Of a DNA stretch of 64,000 bases, positions 11,001-23,100 are shown piece by piece. This stretch comes from Anthonomus grandis grandis (lineage: Eukaryota; Arthropoda; Insecta; Coleoptera; Curculionidae). The stretch is taken from positions 20,622,256 through 20,686,255 of the forward strand of contig NC_065561.1 of the NCBI RefSeq assembly GCF_022605725.1, in the 5' to 3' direction. The notes beneath the pieces were generated by a model. The model saw only the letters and a program-made list of their open reading frames with translations, was not told the DNA's origin and ran no database searches. Each line of letters opens with the position of its first letter. Position 1 is the stretch's first letter. A program made the translations under genes and the position numbers.

Positions 11001-12840
11001 GAAATTATTTTCCTGAATTTTTTGGTCAGGAAAATTATTTTTTCGGAAACTTACTCGTTCAAGAATTTCTTTAAAATTCCCGTGAAAAATTTATATTTTG
11101 AGAATGTTTTCACGCTGGATTTTTTTTTATGGATTTTCGTCGTTCTAGAATTTATTTAAAATTTCCGATAAAAATTGTTTTTCGGAAATTTCGTCATTAA
11201 AAAAAATCCAGGAATTTGTTTTTCCAAATCCTTTATTTCTGGAATTTTTTTTACGGGAATTTCGTCATTCAGAATATTTTTTCCAGGGTATATTTTTGTT
11301 CCGGAATTTTGTATTATTTACCGCAATTTTTAAATTACCAATGAAAAATATTAAAAATTCCTTAGTAATGCCAGCTTTTTCTAAAACACATAAGACTTGC
11401 AATTTTGTGTAATTTAAATATACAATAAAAGAATTACAAAAATGTAGCAACAAAATTTTTAATAGAAAAAATTCCTCAAAAATAAAATGTAGAATAAAAA
11501 AAATTCCTGAACGTAAAAATTCTTGAACTAAGGAATTTCTGACAAAAAAATTCCGAAGAAGAAATTTCTGTACGAAAATATGCCTGGAAACAAAATTAAT
11601 TTCTAAAAGAAATCGCATGAAAAACGAAGCAATTTCCAAATAAAATAAAAAATTAACAAATAAAATAATAGCTAAGATTTAAAAAAAAATAACAAAGACA
11701 TTCTAAAAATTTACAAAAAATAAAAATTCTATACCGAAAATATTTTTTACTAAAAAAGTTTATTAAAAAAAAAAAAATCCAGAATGCAAATATTCCTAAA
11801 AAAATATTTCCACAACAAAAACGTCCCGAAAAAAAAGTTTCTGGTACTAAAAAATTCTTGAAAAAAAATTGTTTTAAATAAAAAATTGCACGAAAATAAA
11901 ATTTCAGAACGAACGAATTTCTGAAAAAAAAATTTTGTGCAGAAATTTTTTTTCTAGATTTTTTGATCCGGCAAATTACTTTAAAATTTCCGGAAAAAAT
12001 TTTTTTTCGGAAATTACGTGGTTCAAATAAAAAATTTCAGGAATTTGTTTTTCAAAATTCTTTATTTCTGGAATTTTTCTTACGGGAATTTTTTTATTAA
12101 ACAAATTTTTTTTGCGGGAGTTTCTTCATTCAGAATATTTTTTCTAGGTATATTTCAATAAAAAACATTAAAAATTCCTTAGTCATGCCAGCTTGTTCTA
12201 AAACGCATAAGACCTCCAATTTAGTACAATTTTATATATTTAAATAGAAGAATTAGAAAAATGAAGGAATAAAATAAATTGTAAAGTAAAAAAATAAAAA
12301 AAAAATTCCAGAATGCGAGAATTCCTAAAAAAAAATTCCACAACAAAAATGTCCTGAAAAAGAAATTCTTTATATAAAAATTCCTGGACTAAAAAATTCT
12401 TGGAAAAAATTGGTTTTAAATAAAAAAATTTTCCAGAAAAGAAATTCCAGAGCGACCGACTTTCTGGAAAAAAAAGTCCGGAAAAAAATAAATTCCAGTA
12501 AATGATTTCTTTATTCGACAAAAAAATCGTGCACGAAAAAAATTATTGAACCAAAAAATTCCTGAAAATTCCAGAAAAAAAAATGTTTTTTTTGAGTGTT
12601 TTTGTTTTGGGATTTTTTAGAACAGGAACAGATTTCTGTAAGGAATTTCATAGAAAACTTTTTTCATTGGATTTTGAAAAATTATGTTTTCCAGGAACTT
12701 TTTTGCCTATCAATTGTTTTTTGCAGGAATTCATTAAATTCTCCCAAGAACTATTTGTTTTTTTTTAATTTTTCGTGCAGGAATTTTTCCTCATTAAAGA
12801 GAAATTTTTTTATAAAATTTTTTTTAACAATAATAATAAT
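8030..12840. repeat. Degenerate short-motif array of GGAATTTTTTC type, strand-switching, block 1
   Basis: Nearly 5 kb are composed of imperfect units of about 16 to 22 bp around (C)GGGAATTTTTTCGTNCAG or its complement. Blocks where the motif reads in T-rich form (for example 8040-8330, 8510-8940, 10290-10740, 10870-11290) alternate with blocks in the A-rich complement (8330-8510, 9050-9560, 11450-11940, 12240-12590). Longer direct repeats also exist: the segment at about 8910-9060 recurs at 11270-11430 and 12130-12240. Short ORFs here are Phe/Lys/Ile-rich by-products. No gene is supported. A GAATTATTATT microsatellite sits at 8625-8655. Confidence 0.8.
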
Positions 12841-14060
12841 CCCTATCAACACAATAGCCTATGTATGTACATACAATAGCGAAAAAATAAGAGTAATATT
12901 ATGACATATTTAAATAAACCAAAAAAAAAAAATATAAAAAGAATATTTATAATTGTACAAAAATGTAATTACTTGGTTGGGCTGGTTTAAAAATAAAAAA
13001 CAATTCTTGCACGGAAAATTACAGAATTAGAAATAGTTACAGAATTCCATAATAAAAAAGTTAATTAATATTTAAAGCATGATTCTGAGTTAAACATGAG
13101 GCAATTTAATCCTCCCGACCCCATTACGCCTAAATTAAACCCAGATCTTCCTGTGCCTTCGTTGACTATTATTTTTTCCCTAGTACTAAAACCGAATCAA
13201 AGAAAAAGACACTTATAATATTATAAAGACACGTTTTTTTTTATTATTGTTTTTTTATATAGTTTATTTTGTACAAAAAAGAAAATGGAAAAACACTGTG
13301 CCATTTTTGCCATATCTGATCGGAAAAATGTACCGGTTGTATCATTTTTTTGTATTTGTTTGTATACTCATATCAGAAACTGCCTTGAACGATGTAACGG
13401 ATGGACTGAAAAGATAGTTACCTGACGGAGAGATAATTATTATATATTATAGCGGGTGTTTCACAACAAAACAAATCACTATTTTGCAAAAAAAAAAACG
13501 TTTCATATATATTGAGGCACCCCCGTAAGTTTCGCACCACAAACATGTTCTCTTTTTGTTTTATTTATTGTTTTTAATTCATGCTTATCAGTCCGAATGT
13601 TTTCTTGCCCGCTTTACAGGGTGTCTGCGAGAGGTGTAGATAGATGCATTTTAAAATTTTTAGCATTTTTTCTCGTTTTATTGATCATTTATGCGACGCC
13701 CTGTATGTAATAGTTTTCCCAGTCTTTTGGGATGTATGACCATCTATTCGTCTAAACTAAAATAAACTCTCTGACGAATAAATGGAATCACTATTTGGGG
13801 TGGGTGAAATTAGGTTAATGCGATTGTGATGATTTTGATTTGTTGAAGATGCGAGGAAGATGGTTAAGGTTAAAAATGATGACTCGTTTATTTTTATTTA
13901 CAGATAATTTAATAATAATAATAATTTTTATTTAGGAAAAAAAGCTACAAATAATACAAAAAAAATTAATACATTATATGATAATTATTAATCGTGCTTC
14001 CATTGCATTTCAAAGGAACAACAATCGATGGTATTAATTGTGTTTCATAACTAGGTCGGC
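12840..14060. other. AT-rich gap between two motif arrays, no gene seen
   Basis: The sequence loses the GGAATTTTTTC motif and looks like ordinary AT-rich intergenic DNA. It includes an (AAT)n-like microsatellite at about 13910-13930. No ORF with protein-like composition, RNA gene or transposon end could be recognised. Confidence 0.5.
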
Positions 14061-17000
14061 TTGTGTTGATAGTGTTTTATTTGTGCTCTGTAATTTCTCG
14101 TGTTGAAAAAAATTCTCTTCCAGAAATTTTTTGTTTGAGAATTTTTTTGTATAGGAATTAATTTCTTCCGGAAATTTGCTCCTTGGATGATTTTTATCGG
14201 CCATTTTTTCGTGCAGGAATTTTTTCCTTGGGAGATTTTTTTCAGGAATTCGACTGTTCAAGCACGCAGCGTGCAGGAATGTTTTGTTCGGGAAATTCTT
14301 TTTGTGCAAATTTTTTTTCCAGGTATTTTATTGTACAGGAATTTGCTCGTTTATGAATTTTTTCATCCTGGAATCTCTTCTTTGAAAAAATTACTTCCAA
14401 TATTTTTTTTTTGAAGAAAATTAATCTGGAAATAAAATAATTTTTCCGGAATTTTTTTTGTGCCGAAATTTATTTCCGGGAATTGTTCTATGCAAGAATT
14501 TTTTCGTTGAAAAATTTTATTCGAGAATTTTTCGTACAGGAGTTTTTTTTCCGTGAATTTTTTCGTTGAAATTTCTTAATTTAAATTTTTTCGTTCGGAA
14601 TCGAATTATCTGGTTCAATTTTTTTTTTGTGCAAGAATTTTGATTTCATGAATTCTTTCGTCGGAAAAAAAATTTTTAGTCCACGCATTTTCTCCTTCCA
14701 TATTTTTAAATATTTATGTTTCCATATTTTTTAAATTTTTTTATGCAGGAATTTTTTATGGTAATATGCTACTTCAAAATTTTTTGTGTAAAATTTGTTC
14801 TTTCAAGAATTTTTCTTTCAATTTTTACATTCTGGTCAAGTTTCTTTCTAGATTTTTTTCCAGAAATTATTTCTTTAAGAATTTTTTCGTAAAATTATTT
14901 ATTTCCAGAAGCCTTTTTTTTGAGAATTTGCTTGTTCATGCTAGTTCGAATATTTTTTGTGAATTTTTTTTTTCCAAATTTTACGTTTCGGTAGTTTTTT
15001 TGAGAATTTCTTTGTACAAGATTTTTCAGAAACTGTTTCTCCAGGAATTTTTTCGTAGAATAATTTATTTCCAGGAATCTTTGGTTTAAAGAATTCTTTC
15101 ATAAAGAAATCTCTTCCGGAAATACTTTTTTTGAACATTTGCTCTTGATTTGTTCGGGAATTTTTTTGTACATGTTTTTTTTTCGGGGAATTTCTTTGCA
15201 AAGAAATTTTTTCCTGGCATTTTTATATCCAGAACTTGCTCATTCCAAATTTCTTTTTGGGAATTTCTTCGTTTAAATTTTTTTTTCCTGGATTTCTTTT
15301 TTGCCTTAAATTCTTTTTATGTGGTCCACGAATTTTTGTCCAGGAATTTTTTTGTGATGAATTTTTTTTCTGAGGATTTCTTTGTTGAATTTCTTCGTTA
15401 AAAACATTTTTTCCGTAAATATTTGGTTTAGGAAAATTAACGTGCAGGAATTTTTTTTTCGTAAAAGAAATTATTTTTGAAGAATTTCTTCGTTAAAAAT
15501 TAAGTAAATTCTTGAATAGATAAATTTCAACAAGGAAATTCCTAAACAAAATAATCCTGAAAAAAAATCTCGACGAATAAACTCGAAATAAAATTTCCTA
15601 AAGAAAAATTCCAAAAAAAAAAATAATTCGACACGAAAAAATTCCCAAATGAAAAATTATTTAATAAAAGAATATCACCGTAAAAAAATCCTACACGACA
15701 AAATTCCTGAACAAAAACATTCTAAAAAATTCCCATCCAAAACATTCCTGGCAAAAAATTCCCTGGACAAGTAAAATTTCCGAAAAAAATAATCCTGATA
15801 GAAATTCTCAAATTGAAAAAACTCATGCACGCTCAAATTCCTGGACAAGAAATTTTTAAAAGAAAAAAAAATCCTGTGCATTAAATTTCCCGAAGCAAAT
15901 ATTCCTGGAAGAAAAATTTAATATAAAAAAATCCCTGCATGAATAAATTCCCGAATAAAAAAATTCAACAGAAAAAGAAAAAAATTCCTGGAACAAAAAT
16001 TCCCGGAGACAAAATCCTTGGAAAAAAAAATTCAATGAAGAAATTCTCGAATAAAATACAAATTTTTATGTACACGATTTTTTTTCGGAGAATATTTCAA
16101 GAAATTTAAGTCTGTATGAATTTTTGCTCGGGAATTTTTTTTCAATGGTTTTTTTTCGGAGAATTTCTTCATAGGAATTTTTAGTCCAGGAATTTTTTGT
16201 TTCGAAAATTTGCTCGTTCGAAATTTTTTTTTTTTAATTCTTTTTTCCAGGAATTTTTTTTTTTTGCGTTAAAAATTTAGTTCACGAATTTTTGCCTGGG
16301 GATTTCTTTGCTGAATTTCTTGGTTAAATTTTTTTTTCCAGAAATATTTGGTTTGGGAAATTTACGTCCAGGAATTTTTTTTCGACAGTCTTTTTTTTGT
16401 GCAGGAAATATTTTTTTTTTGGAAATTTTTTGTTAAAAAAAAATTTTTTTTAAGGGATTTCTTTGTTAAAAATCAAGTAAATTCTTGGATATAAAAATCT
16501 CAACAAGGAAATTCCTAAGCAAAATAACTCCAGAAAAGGTCCAGCATAGAGACTCGTAATAAAATTTCCTAAAAGAAAAATCCTGGAAAAAAAATTATTT
16601 AAAAAAGAAAATCACCGAAAAAAAATCATAAACTACAAAATTCCTGAACAAAAACATCCTGAAACAAAAAGTTTTCCTGGACAAAGAAATTTATGAAAAA
16701 AATAGTCCTGGAAGGAATTCTCGAATTAAAAAAACTCATGCACGCTCAAATTCCTGGACAAGAAATTTTTATAAGAAAAAAAATCCTACGCATTAAATTT
16801 CCCGAAGCAAATATTCCTGGAAGAAAAATTTAAGATAAAAAAAATCCCTGCATGAATAAATTCCCGCATAAAAAAATTCAACAAAGAAATTCTCGAATAA
16901 AATACACTTGGAAACCCTTGAAGAAATTCGAAAATTTTGAACGAAAACATTTCCGGTCAAAAAAATGTTTAACCAAGAAATTTCCGAAAACCATGACAAT

Positions 17001-18290
17001 CAAATTTCAAACAAATTCCTGGACAAACAATTTTTGAACTAAAAAAAATTGTGCAGGTAAGACACCCTGAACAATAAATTTGTCTGGGAAAAGTTGTTTC
17101 AAGGAAGAAATTTCTGAAAAAAAATGTTGAACGAGCAGATTCTCGAAATAAGAATTTCCTGGACTAAAAATTCTTACAAAGAAATTCCCCCGAAAAAAAT
17201 ACCCTCGACAAAAAATCCATACATGCTAAAATTCCTGGAAATATTCTCGGAAAAAAAATGGTACAAACAAAATAATTCAAAAAAAAAATTACCAACGAAG
17301 GAACTTCTGGAAAAAAAAATTCGATGCGAAAACATTACGAAATTTGTTCTTTCAAGAACTTTTGCGTGTCGGTAGTTTTTTTGGGAATTTCTTTGTCCAA
17401 GATTTTTTCCAGAAACTATTTTTCCAGGAATTTTCTTGGAAATACTTCCAAGAATTGCTGTTGGGAATTTCTTTGCATAGAAATTTTTTTCCAGGAATTT
17501 TTAGTCTAGGCATTTTTTATATCGAAAACTTGCTGTTCGAAATTTCTTTTTGGGAATTTCTTCGCTTAGAATTTTTTTTGTGTTAAATTTTTTCTTTTAA
17601 GATTTGTTGTCCACGAATTTTTGTCCAGGAATTTTTTTCTGGTGAATTTTTTTTCTGAAGATTTTTTTGTTGAATTTCTTCGTTAAAAACATTTTTTTTC
17701 GGAAATATTTGGTTTGGGAAATTTAACGTGCAGGAATTTTTTTTTTCAAAAAAAATTATTTTTCAAGTTTTGTTAAAAATGAAGTAAATCCTTGGAAAAA
17801 AAAATTCAACAAAGAAATTCTCGAATAAAATAGACCTGGAAACCCTTGAAGAAATTCGAAAATTTTGCACGAAAACATTTTCAAACAAAAGAAATTTCCG
17901 AAAAAAAATTCCTAAACTCGAAATAAAAATTCATGGAAAAAAATTACGATACAAAAACATTCCGAAATGAAAAATTGTTTAACGAAGAAATTTTATTAAT
18001 TTTTAAATCCCGGTAAAAAAATTCCTACACCCCAAAATTCCAGGACAAAAACACATTCTGGAAAAAAATTGTAACAAAGAAATTCACGGAAAAAATTCTT
18101 CAAGAACTACAATCCAGGACAAAAATTCATGAAAAAAAACTGCTTTAACGAAGAAATTCCCAAAACCAAATTTTTAAAGGAGCAAATTTACAAAAAGAAA
18201 ATACCTGAACTAAGCATTCCTGAAAGAAAAACATCCTGAGGGAGAATATTCCTGGATAAAAAAATCTTTTCAGCTAAATAATTCCCGAAA
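14060..18290. repeat. Degenerate short-motif array, strand-switching, block 2
   Basis: Same motif family as 8030-12840. T-rich orientation dominates 14100-15470, 16070-16460 and 17340-17770; the A-rich complement dominates 15500-16070, 16490-17330 and 17770-18260. A roughly 1-kb larger unit is visible: the phrase AAGTAAATTCTTG followed by CAACAAGGAAATTCCTAA occurs at about 15500 and again at about 16470, with a weaker third copy near 17775. The alternating orientation gives many long imperfect inverted repeats. Open frames of 60 to 107 codons here are fortuitous. Confidence 0.8.
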
Positions 18291-18950
18291 ATTGATGCAA
18301 TTTTTAAACATGATATAAAACAAATCCATCTAACCATTTTATTTGTAAATAACATATAAGGTCCTTCATTTAAAAAACATGTATAAATTCTTTTTGTTTA
18401 AACAACGTACAATTAACCATCTTCAAGAATCAATAAATAAGTTCCCAATAATATCGTCAACCTAATTTCACACACACTCCATATAATCTTCTCTAATCAT
18501 TGTTACCTAAACATGCACAAACTCAAGTTTTGCCATAAGGTGCCAGTTTTATTTCGTTCCACGATAAATCCATATTATAAAAGCTGAACTATTTTAGTTT
18601 TATATAAAGAAAAAAAACTTTAGTATAGTTACCAAATAAACTTCGCGTATTTCTATTGATTTAACGGAGTTTATTGAGCTTGTCCCTTGATAGACGTTTA
18701 GTTATTAGGTAGGACATCGGAATAATACTCTTTTTATATTATACAAATATTTTTTTTAATACTTTATTGATGTACTTAATTTTACACGACAAGATTCCTT
18801 TTTTTTTTCGTTTAGATATATTTTTCGTCTTATTGCTTTTTTTTTGTTAGTTTTATGAAATATATATTATATTATAACAATTTTGATTTTGATTTAAATA
18901 TACATATTCAGAAAAATGTCTTGTTTCTTTTGTACCTTAGTCATACATCG
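18290..18950. other. AT-rich spacer, nothing recognised
   Basis: Unique-looking AT-rich DNA between the short-motif array and the first OGDH-associated satellite block. No coding, RNA or mobile-element signal was found. Confidence 0.5.
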
Positions 18951-19980
18951 TGCGGTCCAATTTTTGACGATATCTCAAAAACAAAAAGTTTCTCAAAAAA
19001 TCCATAGGAACATAAAATAATCCATTTATCTTTCGTTAGCGAATGCCGTTTAAATCTTCTTTCTAGCTTTAATAGCAAAAAAGTTACAATGAATTTTATT
19101 AGGCAGCAATCACAAACTCATTCGTCGAGCACAACTTTTGAAGATATCTCAAAAACAACAAGTTTCTCAAAAAATTCATTAAAACATAAAATAATCCCTT
19201 GACATTTCGTTAGTGAACGCCATTTAAACCACTATTCTAACTCTAATTATAAAATAGTTACAACGAATTTTGTTAGGCAGCAGTCACAAACTTATTCGTT
19301 AAGGCCAAACTTTTGAAGATATCTCTAAAACTACAAGTTTCTCAAAAAATTCATTAGAATACAACATAATTCCCTGTTCTCTTATTAGCGAATACCGTTT
19401 AAATATTCTTTCTAGCTATAATAGCAAAAAAGTTAAATCAAATTTTGTTAGGCAGCAGTCACAAACTCATTCGTCAAGCCCAACTTTTGAAGATATCTCA
19501 AAAATTACAAGTTTCTCAAAAAATTGATTAATACATAAAATAATCTCTTGATCTTTCGTTAGCGAATGCCGTTTAAATCTTCTTTTTAGCTATAATAACA
19601 AAAAAGTTACAACGAATTTTATTAGGCAGCAGTCAAAAACTCATTCGTCAAGCCCAACTTTTGAAGATATCTCAAAAACTACAAGTTTCTCAAAAAACTC
19701 ATAAAGAAATAATTTAAGCCCTTGACTCTTCGTTAGCGAATGCGATATATCTCACTTTTTTAACTATAATACCAAAAAAGTTACAACAAATTTTGTTAGG
19801 CAGCAGTCACAAACTCATTCGTCAAACTTAACTTTTGCAAATATCTCAAAAACTACAAGTTTCTCAAAAAATTCATAAAAACACAAAATAATCCTTAAAT
19901 ATTTCGTTAGCGATCGCCATTTAAATCACCTCTTTAGCTCCCATAGCAAAAAGGTTACAACAAATTGTGTTAACGAACAA
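18950..19980 (-). repeat. Satellite S1 (about 174 bp), upstream of OGDH, reverse orientation
   Basis: About six tandem copies with landmarks GATATCTCAAAAACTACAAG, TTTCGTTAGCGAATGCC, GTTACAACGAATTTTGTTAG and GCAGTCACAAACTCATTCGT. This is the exact complement of the monomer that fills OGDH introns at 20880, 24235 and 29150, so the block is inverted relative to those. It ends roughly 90 bases before the inferred 5' UTR exon. Confidence 0.85.
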
Positions 19981-19984
19981 CGAA

Positions 19985-20068
19985 AAACGCGACTGTCGAG
20001 TCTGAAAGCTACCATTCGCCTGCACACAAAATCCCTTCTACTGAATTTCCTAACTTACTTCAGTCAAG
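19985..20068 (+). promoter_or_regulatory. Putative OGDH promoter / 5' UTR exon
   Basis: Short unique, more GC-rich segment between the satellite block and the ATG. A good donor, CAAG|GTAAGC, lies at 20068/20069. A matching acceptor TTCTAG ends at 20144, ten bases before the ATG at 20155. This implies a non-coding first exon and a 76-bp intron. The transcription start itself cannot be read and no TATA box is convincing. Confidence 0.4.
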
Positions 20069-20154
20069 GTAAGCATACACGTCAAACTAACAAATAACTG
20101 TCAAAATTCAATACATTTAAATTCTAATGCAACATAAATTCTAGTAACTTAAAC

Positions 20155-23100
20155 ATGTCCGGTTCAATTTTCTTATCAGCTATATCCCACATTCGAAAGG
20201 CTCTTCATCGGTCCATAAGCCTGTCACGTTACGATACAGCCAAAAATGCCCAAGGCCCTTTCCCTCCAACAAAGAATCCAGAACTACCAGTAGACGGTAC
20301 ATCAGCGGTTTATCTCGAAGAAATGTACAAGGCCTGGTTAACTGACCCCAAGAGCGTCCATCAAGTACTTTGGAACATATTTAATCAGTACCAATCTTTA
20401 ATGAGACCATTTTAGTCTTGGGACGCATATTTCCGCAGTCTGACATCAGGCGGTACAGCAGTCAAACAGTCTGGAACCACCCCAACTCTATTTTCAAGCA
20501 CACCAAGTGCAGCTCCACCGTTGCTAGCTTCAGCTCCCGCAGTGGCTACTGCAGATGCTAGCTCTGCTTCTATCGAAGAGCATATGCATGTGCAAGCTAT
20601 CATTAGGAGCTATCAGGTAAGCACTGAGTTCCTCCTCAAGACTTATGGAAAGGAACCCAGCAAGTCAGTGTTTTGGGTTTGACAGGGCAGAAGTGCTGTG
20701 CTTATATTTGAAGACTTGAATAAGGCTTTTGACTGTGTGGATCTAGGTCTGTGGTTTGGAGATTTTTTATGTGAATGTCTTTGGGGGCACGACTCTGTTT
20801 TTCCTGGTTGATTTACTAAAAAGAATCACTCGATGAGGGCTTTATGTTTGTGCTATTGGTGACTAAGAGAGAAGTTGACGGAAAATGTGTTGTAACTTTT
20901 TTGCTTATAGAGCTATAGAAGTGATTTAAATTGCTTTAGCTAAAGAGATGTTGAAGGATTATTTTTTGTTTTTATAAATTTTTTGACAGATTTGTAGTTT
21001 TCCAGATATTTTTAAAACTTGGGACCGACAACTGAGTTTGTGATTGCTCAATAACAAAATTTGTTGTAACTTTTTTGCTATTGTAGCTAAAAAGGTTGTT
21101 TAAATGGCATTCGCTAACCATAAGTCAATGGCTTATTTTATGTTTCTATAAATTTTTTGAGAAATTATTACTTTTTGAGATATCTTCGAAAGTTGGATCC
21201 GACGAATGAGTTTGTTATTGCCCCATAACAAAATTTGTTGTAACTTTTTTGCTATTGTAGCTAAAAAGGTCATTTAAATGGCATTCGCTAATCAGAAGTC
21301 AACGGTTTATTTTATGTTTTTATGAATTTTTTGAGAAACTATTACTTTTTGAGATATCTTCGAAAGTTGGATCCGACGACTGAGTTTGTGATTGCTCCGT
21401 AACAAAATTTGCTGTAACTTTTTTGCTATTATAGCCAAAAAGGTCATTTATATGGGATTCGCTAACCAGAAGTCAACAGTTTATTTTATGTTTTAATGAA
21501 TTTTTTGAGAAACTATTACTTTTTGAGATATCTTCGAAAGTTAGACACGACGACTGAGTTTGTGACTGGTCCTTAACAAAAGTTGTTGTAACTTTTTTGG
21601 TAGTATAGATAGGAAAGTGATTTAAGTGGCATTCGATAACCATGAGTTAAGGGCTTATTTTGTATTCTTATGATTTTTTTAAGAAACTTGTAATTTTTGA
21701 GATATCTTCAAAAGTTGGACCTGACGAATGAGTTTGTGACTACTGCCCAACAAAATTTGTTGTAACTTCTTTGATAATATAGGTAGAAAGATGATTAAAA
21801 AAGCATTCGTTAACAAAGAGTTAAAGGATTATTTTATGTTTTTACGAATTTTTTGAGAAACTATTACTTTTTGAGATATCTTAAAAGGTTGGACTCGACG
21901 ACTGAGTTTATGATTGCTACCTAACAAAATTCATTGTAACTTTCTTGATATTATACATAAAAATTTAATTAAAGTGGCGTTCGATAACCATAAGTTAAAG
22001 GCTTATTTTGTATATTTATGATTTTTTTATGAAACTTGTAATTTTTGAGTTATCTTCAAAAGTTGGACCAGGCGAATGAGTTTGTGACTACTGTCCAACA
22101 AAATTTGTTGTAACTTTTTTGATAAAGTAGGTAGAAAGATGATTTAAAAAGTATTCGCTAACAAAGAGTTAGAAGATCATTTTGTGTCTCTACAAATTTT
22201 TTAGGAAACTAATACTTTTTGAGGTACCCTCAAAAGTTGGATCCGACGATTGAGTTTGTGATTGCTCCCTAAGAAGATTTATTGTAATTTTTTTGCTAAG
22301 GTAGATAGAAAAGTGATTTAAAAAGTATTTGCTAACAAAGAATTGAGGGCTCATTTTATGCCTTTACACATTTTTTGACAAACTTGTACTTTTTGAGATA
22401 TCTTCAAAAGTTGGACCCGACGAATGAGTTTGTGACTACTGTCCAACAAAATTTGTTGTAACTTTTTTGATAATGTAGGTAGAAAGGTGGTTTAAAAAGC
22501 ATTCGCTAACAAAGAGTAAGAAGATCATTTTGCATCTCTACAAATTTTTTAGGAAACTAATACTTTTTGAGGTACCCTCAAAAGTTGGATCCGACGATTG
22601 AGTTTGTGATTGCTCCCTAAGAAGATTTATTGTAATTTTTTTGCTAATGTAGATAGAAAAGTGATTTAAAAAGTAATTGCTAACAAAGAAGTGAGGGCTC
22701 ATTTTATGCCTTTACACATTTTTTGACAAACTTGTACTTTTTGAGATATCTTCAAAAGTTGGACCCGACGACTGACTTTGTGACTACTGTCCAACAAAAT
22801 TTGTTGTAACTTTTTTGATAAAGTAGGTAGAAAGATGATTTAAAAAGTATTCGCTAACAAAGAGTAAGAAGATCATTTTGCATTTCTACAAATTTTTTAA
22901 CAAACTATTACTTTTTGAGATATCTTAAAAAGTTGGACCCGACGACTGAGCTTGTGACTGCTCCTTAACAAAATTTGTCGTAACTTCTTTTCTATTATAG
23001 CTATCAACGCAATTTAAAAAGCATTCGCTAAAGAAAAGCCATCGAAAGCTTATGTCACATTTCAATAATTTTTCAAGTAACCATTACTTCCTGAAACACT

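Noticed and set aside
8500..17600. Many open frames of 60 to 124 codons in the AT-rich motif arrays
   Set aside because: Translations are Phe/Lys/Ile-rich, low-complexity, and mirror the nucleotide repeat in whichever frame lacks a stop. They have no domain or codon signal.
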